A stretch of DNA of 60,906 nucleotides from an uncultured Pelagibacteraceae bacterium (GTDB lineage: Bacteria; Pseudomonadota; Alphaproteobacteria; Pelagibacterales; Pelagibacteraceae): assembly GCA_902623975.1 (NCBI GenBank), contig CACNVR010000006.1:1-60906 (forward strand), written 5' to 3'. A program made the translations under genes and the position numbers. The notes under the pieces were generated by a model, which saw nothing but the letters and a program-made list of their open reading frames with translations, had not been told where the DNA came from and did not search any database. Shown in pieces: positions 1 to 8,348 of this stretch (positions are counted from its first letter, which is position 1; the number at the start of each line of letters is the position of its first letter).

Positions 1-194
1 TTATAATTTTCTGTATATAAGATAGGTGCTAAAATTTTATTCTTAATCAAAATTTTATTAATCGCATCATAAACTAATAGATTTTTAATCTTTTCTTTTT
101 TTGAAAAAATAATAATTGAAGTGATATTTGTACTCTTTTTTCTGAAGAATTTTCTAGTAGAAGCATCTCCTTTCAATTGTTTCAAATTTTTCAT
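1..194 (-). CDS. Aminoglycoside-phosphotransferase-like kinase, AmgK type (3' part outside window)
   Basis: Only the first 64 or so codons lie in the window; the gene runs off the left edge. The ATG at 194 follows the tsaE stop by five bases. The N-terminus contains a GDAST-RKFFR stretch, which resembles the conserved GDAS-RRYFR opening of the COG3178 phosphotransferase family. In many alphaproteobacteria a member of this family follows tsaE and precedes a MurU-like nucleotidyltransferase. Family members phosphorylate MurNAc/GlcNAc at the anomeric position in peptidoglycan sugar salvage. The ATP-binding and catalytic loops are outside the window, so the assignment rests on a short motif plus gene order. 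Confidence 0.7.
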   Translation of the reverse strand, partial: MKNLKQLKGDASTRKFFRKKSTNITSIIIFSKKEKIKNLLVYDAINKILIKNKILAPILYTENY

Positions 195-199
195 GAAAA

Positions 200-655
200 T
201 TATAGATTTATACCTTTTACTTTTGCAGATCTTCTTTGGTGATCACTTTCATAATCTAAATTTATCTCTATTAAATTTTCAGGTCTTTTCTTTATCATTT
301 GTGGCCATTCTATGAGAGTAATCACATTCAGTTTATTATCAAATATATTTAGATTCTCTGCTTCATTCGGCGATTTTAATCTAAATAGATCATAATGATT
401 CAATTTAATTTTGCCAATTTGATATTCATTCAAAAGATTAAATGTTGGGCTTGTGATCTCAGTTATTTTTAACTTATTTCTTTTTTGAAATTCATTTATT
501 AAATATTTTATAAAAGTAGTTTTACCTACTCCAATTTCACCATATAAGAAAACTATATCGCCTAATTTGAGCTTTTTTGAAAATTTAATTGCTAAATTTT
601 GTGTTTTTTCTTCCGAAGATAAATCGATTTTATCACTTTTAGTAGCGATAAGCAT
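200..655 (-). CDS. tsaE: tRNA threonylcarbamoyladenosine biosynthesis ATPase TsaE
   Basis: The 151-residue product is the P-loop ATPase that works with TsaB and TsaD to install t6A37 on ANN-decoding tRNAs in the cytoplasm. The Walker A motif GEIGVGKTT lies at residues 39-47 and is followed by the family signature [10 protein letters not shown] near residue 90. Length is normal for the family (about 150). The start overlaps the last 17 bases of ahcY in another frame, so the two genes are translationally adjacent. The kinase fragment follows five bases after the stop. TsaB and TsaD are not in the window. Confidence 0.95.
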   Translation of the reverse strand: MLIATKSDKIDLSSEEKTQNLAIKFSKKLKLGDIVFLYGEIGVGKTTFIKYLINEFQKRNKLKITEITSPTFNLLNEYQIGKIKLNHYDLFRLKSPNEAENLNIFDNKLNVITLIEWPQMIKKRPENLIEINLDYESDHQRRSAKVKGINL

Positions 656-1925
656 TAGGTTTAAAAGGTCCTTCTACTCCGACACTGATGTAGTCAGCTT
701 GTTCTTTTGAAAGCTTTGTTAATTTTGCACCAACTTTTTTTAAATGTAATGTTGCTACTTTTTCATCTAAGTGTTTTGGCAGAACATAAACCTTATTTTC
801 ATAATTTTTATAATTATTCCACAATTCTATTTGTGCTATAACTTGATTGGTAAAAGATGCACTCATCACAAAGCTTGGGTGTCCAGTTGCACATCCCAAA
901 TTAACCAATCTACCCTCTGCCAGAAGAATTATTCTTTTTTTACTTGGAAGTTCAATTTCATGAACCTGTGGTTTTACCTCAGTCCATTTGTAGTTTTTCA
1001 ACGCTTCAACTTGAATTTCATTATCAAAATGACCAATATTACATAATATTGCTCGGTCTTTCATATCTCGCATATGATCTGCTGTCACAATGTCTTTATT
1101 GCCAGTTGCAGTAACAACAATATCAGCTTTGCTTATAGCTTCGTCCATTAAAACAACCTCGTATCCTTCCATGGCAGCTTGTAATGCACAAATCGGATCA
1201 GCTTCAGTAATTAAAACTCTTGCACCACTTTGTCTTAAAGATGCAGCGCTTCCTTTCCCAACATCTCCAAATCCAGCAACAATAGCAATCTTTCCTGACA
1301 TCATAACATCAGTAGCTCTTCTGATTCCGTCAACTAAACTTTCTCTACATCCATAAAGATTATCAAACTTAGATTTTGTGACTGAGTCATTTACATTAAT
1401 AGCAGGTACTAATAATGAGTTATCTTTTTCCATTTTATTAAGTGCTTTAATACCAGTGGTTGTTTCTTCAGAAACGCCCTTTACTTCTTTTAGTAAGTCT
1501 TTGTATTCTTTATGCATGATCGCGGTAAGATCGCCACCATCATCTAAAAGCAAATTTGGTTTCCAATTTTTTTTCCCTATGATTGTTTGTTTAATGCACC
1601 AAATATATTCTTCTTCTGTCTCTCCCTTCCATGCATAAACAGGTATACCTGCTTTAGCTATTGCAGCGGCTGCATGGTCTTGTGTTGAAAAAATATTGCA
1701 AGAGGACCATCTGACTTCAGCACCCAAATCTACCAAAGTTTCAATCAATACCGCTGTTTGAATAGTCATATGTAAACACCCAATAATTTTCGCACCTTTT
1801 AAAGGTGTTTTACCTGAGTATTCTTCTCTTAAAGCCATTAATCCAGGCATTTCACTTTCGGCTATTGAAATTTCTTTACGTCCAAATTCTGCTTCTGAAA
1901 TATCTTTTACTTTGAAATCATTCAT
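639..1925 (-). CDS. ahcY: Adenosylhomocysteinase (SAH hydrolase)
   Basis: The enzyme reversibly splits S-adenosylhomocysteine into adenosine and homocysteine, clearing the inhibitory product of SAM-dependent methylation. It is a cytoplasmic NAD-dependent enzyme. At 428 residues it is slightly shorter than many bacterial members. The Rossmann motif GFGDVGKG lies in the middle of the protein, the [13 protein letters not shown] segment follows, and the C-terminus ends KPNAYRY, the conserved tail that closes the neighbouring subunit's cofactor site. It lies 45 bases downstream of the chvG stop, and that gap shows no convincing riboswitch. The chvI-chvG-ahcY-tsaE order is familiar from alphaproteobacteria. 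Here it supports the methionine/SAM cycle also served by metX and dmdA in this window. Confidence 0.97.
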   Translation of the reverse strand: MNDFKVKDISEAEFGRKEISIAESEMPGLMALREEYSGKTPLKGAKIIGCLHMTIQTAVLIETLVDLGAEVRWSSCNIFSTQDHAAAAIAKAGIPVYAWKGETEEEYIWCIKQTIIGKKNWKPNLLLDDGGDLTAIMHKEYKDLLKEVKGVSEETTTGIKALNKMEKDNSLLVPAINVNDSVTKSKFDNLYGCRESLVDGIRRATDVMMSGKIAIVAGFGDVGKGSAASLRQSGARVLITEADPICALQAAMEGYEVVLMDEAISKADIVVTATGNKDIVTADHMRDMKDRAILCNIGHFDNEIQVEALKNYKWTEVKPQVHEIELPSKKRIILLAEGRLVNLGCATGHPSFVMSASFTNQVIAQIELWNNYKNYENKVYVLPKHLDEKVATLHLKKVGAKLTKLSKEQADYISVGVEGPFKPNAYRY

Positions 1926-1970
1926 GTTGAGTTTTCTAACAATAAAGGATTAATTAATCAATAGAACTCT

Positions 1971-3512
1971 TTATACTTTTGGAAATATAATTTCCATACT
2001 CGCACCTTTTTGATCAAGTCTATTTGATGCTTTAATGGTAGCGTTGTGTAAATCAACTAAATTTTTAACAATGTTTAAACCTAATCCAGAATGTTGGCCA
2101 AATTTATCTGGTCTATTACTGTAAAATCTTTTAAATATTTTATTTGTATCCTTTTCTTTAAAGCCTTGTCCCTCATCTAATATATTTACATTAATTTTGT
2201 CATTATCTAATTTGGATACTTTGACCTTAACAACACTATTATTTTCACTAAAAGAAATTGCGTTATCTAACAAGTTTGCAATTATTTGTTCGATTCTATT
2301 TTCAATTCCGTTAATAAAATATTTACTCTTTCCGTCATTCTCATATAAAATTTCGATACCACGTTTAAGCTTATAAACATTATTAAAATCATCTACTACA
2401 GATTTGATAATCGGTTCAACATCTAACCTCTTAATTTTCTCTTTACTTAAAGCAACCTCATCTTTTAACATTTGAGAATAATCAGTAATCAATCTTTCTA
2501 TTCGTTGAACATCATGACTTAATATATCGATAAGTTTGACTCGTTGCTCGATATCATTTGTATCATGAAGTATCTCTGATGCACTTTTTAAAGATGCCAA
2601 TGGATTTCTTATCTCATGAACGAGATCTGTAGAAAAATTTTCTGCTAATGTAATCCTTTTTTGTAATTCTAAAGTCATGTCTTCCAATGAATTTGAAAGA
2701 AGACCTAATTCATCATTTCTCAATTTTAAATCTGTAATGTTAGCTATCTTTAAATTTTTTTCTCGAATAGTTTTTGTATAACTAACTAAATTTTTTATAG
2801 GTTTAAGAAAATATCTATTTAAAACAAATGAAAAAATTAATATAACAATACCTACTGCAATCGCTGTACGTATTATGAAAGTTTTTCTCTCATTTATTGC
2901 TGCTTTAATATCATTTGCATTTTCAGTAATTGCTAAATAGCCGACATTTTTGCCATTTTTCATTACATTTTTAATTGTTGTTAATTTAAATTTATTAAAT
3001 TCCTCCTGAGTAAAAGTAAATGGTATCCCAAAATTTTTTGAACCAGCGTAGTTGAATAAAATATCTTTTAAAGAAACAACATTGTCATTTCCCATATCTA
3101 TATTTTTTTTTTCAACTATCTCTTTTGTTTTTTTTTCACTTAAAATTTCTAATTCAATTGTATCAAGTCTTTTTGTGAATGATCTTGGGTCAAGATCTAA
3201 TGTATCAGTATCACCCACTAAGTTAAGTTTATTGTCAAAAAAGATTACCCTATCTAAATTTTGGAATAGAAATCTAGTTGAAAATAAAAATCTTCTTATG
3301 TCTTCCTCAACGAATTTAACATCTAATCTTGTCAGATTATCAATTGTATTATTAATAACCTCTATATGATTTGAGGATTTTTTTTTAATTAAGTTTGGTT
3401 GGACATTTTTAAGATATAGGAATGTGAACAATCCTATAATTGTGAAAAATAAAAAATTAATGAACAAGAATTTTTTTAAAATAGATAAATTTTTTAAAAA
3501 ATTGTTCAACAT
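1971..3512 (-). CDS. chvG: Sensor histidine kinase, ChvG/ExoS-like
   Basis: This is a 513-residue membrane histidine kinase. Residues 15-33 form a first membrane helix, about 34-210 a periplasmic sensing region, and 212-231 a second helix. A HAMP segment follows (about 232-290). The H-box has DLVHEIRNPLASL with the phospho-acceptor His299, then an N-box NLLDNAISFSE and G-boxes GQGF and GLGLNIVKNL. It overlaps the chvI stop by one base, so the two are one cotranscribed pair. In alphaproteobacteria ChvG responds to acid or envelope stress and phosphorylates ChvI. The name rests on the strong ChvI match of its partner and the neighbouring ahcY. The signal sensed in this organism cannot be read from the sequence. 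Confidence 0.88.
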   Translation of the reverse strand: MLNNFLKNLSILKKFLFINFLFFTIIGLFTFLYLKNVQPNLIKKKSSNHIEVINNTIDNLTRLDVKFVEEDIRRFLFSTRFLFQNLDRVIFFDNKLNLVGDTDTLDLDPRSFTKRLDTIELEILSEKKTKEIVEKKNIDMGNDNVVSLKDILFNYAGSKNFGIPFTFTQEEFNKFKLTTIKNVMKNGKNVGYLAITENANDIKAAINERKTFIIRTAIAVGIVILIFSFVLNRYFLKPIKNLVSYTKTIREKNLKIANITDLKLRNDELGLLSNSLEDMTLELQKRITLAENFSTDLVHEIRNPLASLKSASEILHDTNDIEQRVKLIDILSHDVQRIERLITDYSQMLKDEVALSKEKIKRLDVEPIIKSVVDDFNNVYKLKRGIEILYENDGKSKYFINGIENRIEQIIANLLDNAISFSENNSVVKVKVSKLDNDKINVNILDEGQGFKEKDTNKIFKRFYSNRPDKFGQHSGLGLNIVKNLVDLHNATIKASNRLDQKGASMEIIFPKV

Positions 3513-4219
3513 TAGCTAACATTCCACCTATATCCACTTCCATATCTAGTTTCTATTGCTGAAAATTCAGGATCAACTTTTTTAAATTTTTTTCTTATTC
3601 TTTTAACATGACTATCTATAGTTCTATCTTCAATATCAGTGTCTTCTCTATAAGCAATATCCATTAATTGAGCCCTTTCTTTAATAATGCCTGGGCGTTT
3701 AGCCAACTCTTTAACTAATAAAAATTCTGTTGTTGTTAATTTATCTGGTAACTGTTTGCCATTCCATTCACATTCTAGTTGAGAAGGATCTAACTTAAGT
3801 CTTCCGTGAGATATAATACTTTTGTTTTCCTCTATTGTTTCCTTAGTATCTTTTTTTCTCAATTGAACTCTTATCCTTTCAATAAGGACTTTTATAGAAA
3901 AACCTCCAGATTTTTTAACAAAATCATCGGCTCCTAACTTTAAACCAAGTAGCTCATCAATTTCATCATCTTTTGAGGTCAAGAAAATCACTGGCAGGGA
4001 AGTTTTTTTTCTTAATTTTTTTAATAATTCCTCACCATCCATTTTTGGCATCTTAATATCTATAATTGCCAAATCAGGTGGGGTTCTTGTAAGACCAATT
4101 AAAGCACTTTCACCATCAATGTACGTTTGAACTTTAAATCCCTCTTTTTCTAATGCAATACTTAAACTTGTTAAGATATTTCTATCATCATCAATTAAAG
4201 CAATAGTTTGTTTATGCAT
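3512..4219 (-). CDS. chvI: OmpR-family response regulator, ChvI-like
   Basis: The 235-residue product has an N-terminal receiver (about 1-120) with acidic pocket DDD at 10-12, phospho-acceptor Asp54 in IIDIKMPKMDG, and Thr81 in FLTSKDDEIDELLGLK, a wording typical of ChvI. The C-terminal winged helix (about 135-235) contains TTEFLLVKELAKRPG and ends RYGSGYRW, an OmpR/PhoB-type DNA-binding domain. One oddity is in the receiver. The usual Lys-Pro-Phe after the last strand is replaced by KKSGGFS (residues 102-108), losing the conserved proline and apparently gaining two residues. It is the first gene of the pair, with polA starting its own unit upstream. Confidence 0.92.
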   Translation of the reverse strand: MHKQTIALIDDDRNILTSLSIALEKEGFKVQTYIDGESALIGLTRTPPDLAIIDIKMPKMDGEELLKKLRKKTSLPVIFLTSKDDEIDELLGLKLGADDFVKKSGGFSIKVLIERIRVQLRKKDTKETIEENKSIISHGRLKLDPSQLECEWNGKQLPDKLTTTEFLLVKELAKRPGIIKERAQLMDIAYREDTDIEDRTIDSHVKRIRKKFKKVDPEFSAIETRYGSGYRWNVS

Positions 4220-4270
4220 ACTTAAACTATAAAAATACTAAATTGTTCTAATTTGGGCAATATCATTAAA

Positions 4271-7045
4271 TTAATGTAGCCCCCCCCAATTATCGCCTAT
4301 ATTAATATCCACTGTCAGAGGTATTGAAAAGGAGTGGATGTCACTATCTGTAACGCTAGACATTTCATCAATTATAACTTTGCTGATTCTTTTTGCTTCA
4401 ACTTTTGAGGTTTCAAAGATTAACTCATCATGAATTTGTAATAACATCTTAGTTTTCTTAAAATTTTCTTCATTAAATCTTTTTGATAATCTTATCATTG
4501 CTAGCCTCATAATTTCTGATGCAGAACCTTGAATTGGAGCATTTATTGCAGCACGTTCTTGAAAATTTCTTATATTATAGTTCTTGTCATTAATATTTAT
4601 AAAATGAGATCTTCTTCCAAAAATATTATTTACATAACCACTTTTTCTACAAAATTTTATTGTCCGATCCATATAAACTTTTATTTCTGGAAACCTTGCA
4701 AAATATGCATTTAGAAATTCCTCAGCCTCATGATTAGTAACATTAATTTGCTTTGCCAAACCATATTGTGATATTCCATAAATAATTCCAAAATTAATTG
4801 CTTTTGCTTTTCTTCTTTGATCTTCATTTACTTTTTTAATGTCAACATTGAATATTTGGCTAGCTGTCAACGAATGAATATCCTCTTTATTTTTAAAGGC
4901 TTTTTTAAGCTCCTTTACATCTGCTAAATCTGCTAAAATTCTCATTTCAATTTGATTATAATCAGCAGAAATTAGTACCGAGCCTTTGTCTGTGATAAAA
5001 GCTTTTCTTATATCTTTTCCATCTTCAGATTTAATTGGAATATTTTGTAAATTTGGATCACTAGATGCTAACCTACCAGTAGTAGTGGCTGCTAGTAAAA
5101 AAGACGTATGAACTCGCTTCGTTTTGGGATTTATATGTTCGGGTAATGTATCAGAATATGTATTTTTTAATTTAGATAATTGTCTCCAATCTAAAACTAA
5201 TTGAGGAAATTTGTGTCCTTTAAATGCTAAATCTTCCAAAACAGATGCGCTAGTCGCAAAACTTCCTTTTTTAGTTTTTTTAAGATTTGCTATTTTTAAG
5301 TCGTTATAAATTATTTCACCCAACTGTTTAGGTGAAGCAATATTAAATTCTTTCTTTGAAATTTTGAAAACTTCATTTTGAATTTTCTTTATTTTTTTTT
5401 CAAACTTTAATGATAAGGTTTTGAGAAATTTACTATCAATCATAATTCCTTCTATCTCCATTAGGGCTAAAATCTTGATCATTGGTTTTTCAAATGTTTC
5501 ATATAAATTTGTCATTTTTTCTGTTTTCAAGCTCTTTTTGAATTTTTGATACAATCTTAATGTGATATCAGCATCTTCTGCTGCATAATCTTTTGCTTTT
5601 TCTATGTCAACTTCACTAAAGTTAATTTCCTTTTTTCCTGTACCTACCAAATCTTTAAATGCTATAGTTTTATGACCCAAGTGAATTTCTGCGAGTGTAT
5701 CCATATTATGTCGATTTTTTCCAGCATCCAATACATAGGACATTAACATCGTATCCTCCATTGATGTGATTTCAATTCCTTGTTTAAAAAATACAATAAA
5801 ATCAAATTTAATATTTTGCCCTATTTTTTGAATACTAGGGTCCTCTAATAAAGGTTTTAATTTTTCCAAAACTAAATTTTTATCCATATTTTTTTTCGAT
5901 TTATGACCAATTGGTATATAACAAGCCTTACCAATCTTTGTACTTAATGAAATCCCAATTAAATCAGCTTGATGTGGATCAAGAGAATTGGTTTCAGTAT
6001 CAACTGCTATCTCACCAATTTCTTCTGCTTCTTTAATCCAATTGTCAATTTCATTAATATCTTTAATCAAATAATAATTTTTTTTATCAATTGGATCTTC
6101 TCTATTTTTAATAATTGCATTATCTTTAGTAGTTGAAAAATTTGGCTCTCCGTATGCTGAAATAGCTGAACTTAATAATCTATTAAATTCCATTTCCCTT
6201 AAGAATTTGTAAAGTTTTTCTTTATCAATCTCTTTTAGAGATAATTGGTCTAATTTTATATTTGTTGGAACATCGTTTTTAAGTGTAACTAATTTTTTAC
6301 TTATCAAAGCTTTATCCTTATTTTCAATAAGAGTTTCTCTTCTTTTATTTTGTTTAATTTCATGAGCTGACTTAAGGAGTTTTTCTAGTGTTCCATATTT
6401 ATTTATTAGTTCTGCAGCTGTTTTCACTCCAATTCCAGGAACCCCAGGAACATTATCACTACTATCCCCTGCAAGGGCTTGTACATCAATAACTTTATTT
6501 GAGTCTACTCCGAATTTTTTTTTAACATCCTCCTCTGTAATAAATTTATTCTTCATTGGATCATATATTCGAACGTCTTTTCTGTATAATTGCATTAAAT
6601 CTTTATCAGAGGATACAATGGTTACTTGTGCACCTTTTTTTAATATTTCTTCAACATAAGTTGCTATTAGATCATCAGCCTCATAATTAAGTAATTCAAT
6701 AGAAGGTAAATTAAATGCTAATACAGATTTTCTAATATATTCAAACTGTGGCGCTAGGTCATCAGGGGCTTCGGCTCGATTAGCCTTATAATCACTGTAA
6801 ATTTCATTTCTGAATGTTTTTCTTGCTGAGTCAAAAATAACTGCAAAATGAGTTGGTTTCTGGAGATTTTTATCTGACTTCGAGTCTTCAAGAAGTTTAA
6901 ACAACATGCTACAAAAACCACTTACTGCCCCGGTTGGTAATCCATCACTTTTTCTAGTCAGAGGTGGTAATGCATAATAGGCTCTAAAAATATAACCAGA
7001 TCCATCAATAAGATAAAAATGATCAGTTTTTTGAATTTTACTCAT
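4271..7045 (-). CDS. polA: DNA polymerase I
   Basis: The 924-residue product repairs DNA and removes Okazaki primers. All three domains are present. The 5' nuclease (about 1-300) has LIDGSGYIFRAYYA and GDSSDNVPGVPGIG. The 3'-5' exonuclease (about 320-510) has intact Exo I DTETNSLD, Exo II GQNIKFD and Exo III YAAEDAD, so proofreading should be active. The polymerase domain (about 560-924) has motif A SADYNQIEMRIL, motif B RRKAKAINFGIIYG and motif C QIHDELIFE. The gene ends in an eight-G run encoding the final Trp-Gly-Gly before Leu-His-stop. It is divergent from bioY across a 46-base gap. Confidence 0.98.
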   Translation of the reverse strand: MSKIQKTDHFYLIDGSGYIFRAYYALPPLTRKSDGLPTGAVSGFCSMLFKLLEDSKSDKNLQKPTHFAVIFDSARKTFRNEIYSDYKANRAEAPDDLAPQFEYIRKSVLAFNLPSIELLNYEADDLIATYVEEILKKGAQVTIVSSDKDLMQLYRKDVRIYDPMKNKFITEEDVKKKFGVDSNKVIDVQALAGDSSDNVPGVPGIGVKTAAELINKYGTLEKLLKSAHEIKQNKRRETLIENKDKALISKKLVTLKNDVPTNIKLDQLSLKEIDKEKLYKFLREMEFNRLLSSAISAYGEPNFSTTKDNAIIKNREDPIDKKNYYLIKDINEIDNWIKEAEEIGEIAVDTETNSLDPHQADLIGISLSTKIGKACYIPIGHKSKKNMDKNLVLEKLKPLLEDPSIQKIGQNIKFDFIVFFKQGIEITSMEDTMLMSYVLDAGKNRHNMDTLAEIHLGHKTIAFKDLVGTGKKEINFSEVDIEKAKDYAAEDADITLRLYQKFKKSLKTEKMTNLYETFEKPMIKILALMEIEGIMIDSKFLKTLSLKFEKKIKKIQNEVFKISKKEFNIASPKQLGEIIYNDLKIANLKKTKKGSFATSASVLEDLAFKGHKFPQLVLDWRQLSKLKNTYSDTLPEHINPKTKRVHTSFLLAATTTGRLASSDPNLQNIPIKSEDGKDIRKAFITDKGSVLISADYNQIEMRILADLADVKELKKAFKNKEDIHSLTASQIFNVDIKKVNEDQRRKAKAINFGIIYGISQYGLAKQINVTNHEAEEFLNAYFARFPEIKVYMDRTIKFCRKSGYVNNIFGRRSHFININDKNYNIRNFQERAAINAPIQGSASEIMRLAMIRLSKRFNEENFKKTKMLLQIHDELIFETSKVEAKRISKVIIDEMSSVTDSDIHSFSIPLTVDINIGDNWGGLH

Positions 7046-7091
7046 TATAAATTAATATAGATTATTAAAAAAATAAGAGTATTATTATTTT

Positions 7092-7643
7092 ATGGATCTT
7101 GCCAAAAACTCTATTAATATTTCAAAAATAATTAAATCTGTTATATTTGCATTAGTTGGGTCAGCTTTACTTGCTATTTCGTCTAAAATACAAACTCCTT
7201 TCACTCTTGTGCCTGCCACGATGCAAACTTTTGTAGTAATGTTTCTGGGTATTGTTTTAGGATATAAATTAGCAACATTATCAGTTATTTTATATTTAAT
7301 TGAAGGGTCATTGGGTTTACCAGTTTTTGCAAAAGGTGGTGGAGTTGGATATCTCTTGGGACCTACAGGGGGTTACTTAATTGGTTTTATTTTCACAGCA
7401 TTTTTTGCAGGTCATATAGATAATAAAAAAGACCCCATACTCATATTTTTATATTTATTATTTTCGGTGAGTATAATCTATTTTCTTGGATTAGGTGGAT
7501 TATGGAATTATATGGGGTTAGAAAAAAACTTTAATGAAGTCTTTTTAATTGGAGCAAAACCATTTTTACTAATTGAGATATATAAAATATTAATACTTAC
7601 AGTATTATCAAGGCAGCTTTTTAAATTTAGAAAATTTATTTAG
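7092..7643 (+). CDS. bioY: Biotin transporter BioY (ECF substrate-binding membrane protein)
   Basis: The 183-residue, highly hydrophobic protein of about six membrane helices matches BioY. The conserved QTPFTLVPATMQTFVV segment sits near residues 29-45 and GLPVFAKGGGVGYLLGPTGG near 76-95. BioY is the S-component that captures biotin and normally pairs with an ECF energising module (BioMN or a shared EcfAAT). None of those partners is in this window, though some BioY proteins work alone. It stands as a single plus-strand gene, divergent from polA and overlapping the 3' end of regA by eight bases. Its presence suggests dependence on external biotin. Confidence 0.92.
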   Translation: MDLAKNSINISKIIKSVIFALVGSALLAISSKIQTPFTLVPATMQTFVVMFLGIVLGYKLATLSVILYLIEGSLGLPVFAKGGGVGYLLGPTGGYLIGFIFTAFFAGHIDNKKDPILIFLYLLFSVSIIYFLGLGGLWNYMGLEKNFNEVFLIGAKPFLLIEIYKILILTVLSRQLFKFRKFI

Positions 7644-8226
7644 GAGATCTTTTAGATAAGATTCTTTGAAGGGTTCTTCTGTGCATTTTCAATCTTCTCG
7701 CAGTCTCAGATACATTTCTATTACATAGCTCAAATACTCTATGTATATGTTCCCACTTAACTCTATCCGCTGACATCGGATTTTCTGGTGGTGCTGCTTT
7801 TTTTGAGGGATCAGCTAATAAAGCTTTTTCTACATCATCTGCATCAGCAGGTTTGGCAAGGTAATCAATAGCTCCCTCTTTAATTGCTGCAACTGCAGTG
7901 GGAATATTACCATAACCTGTTAACATTATTATTCTACTTTTGGAGTTAGAGGATTGAATTTCTTTAACAACCTCAAGTCCATTTCCATCACCCAATCTTA
8001 AATCAACTACAGCGAATCCAGGTTTTTTTGCTTTTACTGAATCTATGCCTTTTTGTACACCCTCAGCTTGAATAACCTCAAAACCCTTCTTTTCCATGGC
8101 TCTAGCTAATCTCTCTCTAAAAGGATTGTCGTCATCCACTATTAACAAGGATTTATTATCAAAATCGCTTAAATTTTGTAATGTAGGCTCGTTTTTCATA
8201 GTTCCAATATGGACATTTTTTTCCAC
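7636..8226 (-). CDS. regA: Redox-type response regulator RegA/ActR/PrrA
   Basis: The receiver domain has acidic pocket DDD at about 31-33, phospho-acceptor Asp75 in VVDLRLGDGNGLEVV, and LTGYGNIPTAVAAIKEGA followed by YLAKPAD. After a linker the C-terminal Fis-type helix-turn-helix reads NVSETARRLKMHRRTLQRIL, near-diagnostic for the RegA/ActR family that controls respiration and redox genes in alphaproteobacteria. With the GTG start at 8226 the product is 196 residues. An in-frame ATG at 8199 would give 187, closer to the usual length of about 184. The partner kinase RegB is not nearby. The gene converges on bioY with an eight-base 3' overlap and is divergent from the polyamine operon. Confidence 0.93.
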   Translation of the reverse strand: MEKNVHIGTMKNEPTLQNLSDFDNKSLLIVDDDNPFRERLARAMEKKGFEVIQAEGVQKGIDSVKAKKPGFAVVDLRLGDGNGLEVVKEIQSSNSKSRIIMLTGYGNIPTAVAAIKEGAIDYLAKPADADDVEKALLADPSKKAAPPENPMSADRVKWEHIHRVFELCNRNVSETARRLKMHRRTLQRILSKRSPK

Positions 8227-8271
8227 AATTCAATAGGTCATTATTTGCTTTACATTAAATTGATATTGAAT

Positions 8272-8286
8272 TAATTGCTGCAATTA
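8272..8286. promoter_or_regulatory. 15-bp palindrome in the regA/decarboxylase divergent region
   Basis: The sequence TAATTGC-T-GCAATTA is a perfect inverted repeat with seven-base arms and a one-base centre. It sits mid-way in the 122-base gap between divergent regA and the polyamine operon. Its placement suits an operator for one or both promoters. The regulator is unknown, and AT-rich palindromes do arise by chance, but this one includes a GC step in each arm. Confidence 0.4.
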
Positions 8287-8334
8287 CTAAAGTTTTTTAA
8301 ATAATTAAAAGACTTTTTTTTGTTAAATTTTTTT

Positions 8335-8340
8335 GGGGGG
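8335..8340 (+). promoter_or_regulatory. Six-G ribosome binding site of the decarboxylase gene
   Basis: A run of six G, unusual in this AT-rich DNA, lies eight bases before the ATG at 8349 and is the only Shine-Dalgarno-like sequence there. It supports that ATG as the start. Confidence 0.55.
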
Positions 8341-8348
8341 CATTTTAA

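Noticed and set aside
1926-1970. Possible SAM/SAH riboswitch or operator before ahcY, including the 12-bp palindrome GATTAATTAATC at 1948-1959
   Set aside because: The gap is only 45 bases, shows no known aptamer core, and an all-but-AT palindrome of this length is expected by chance here.
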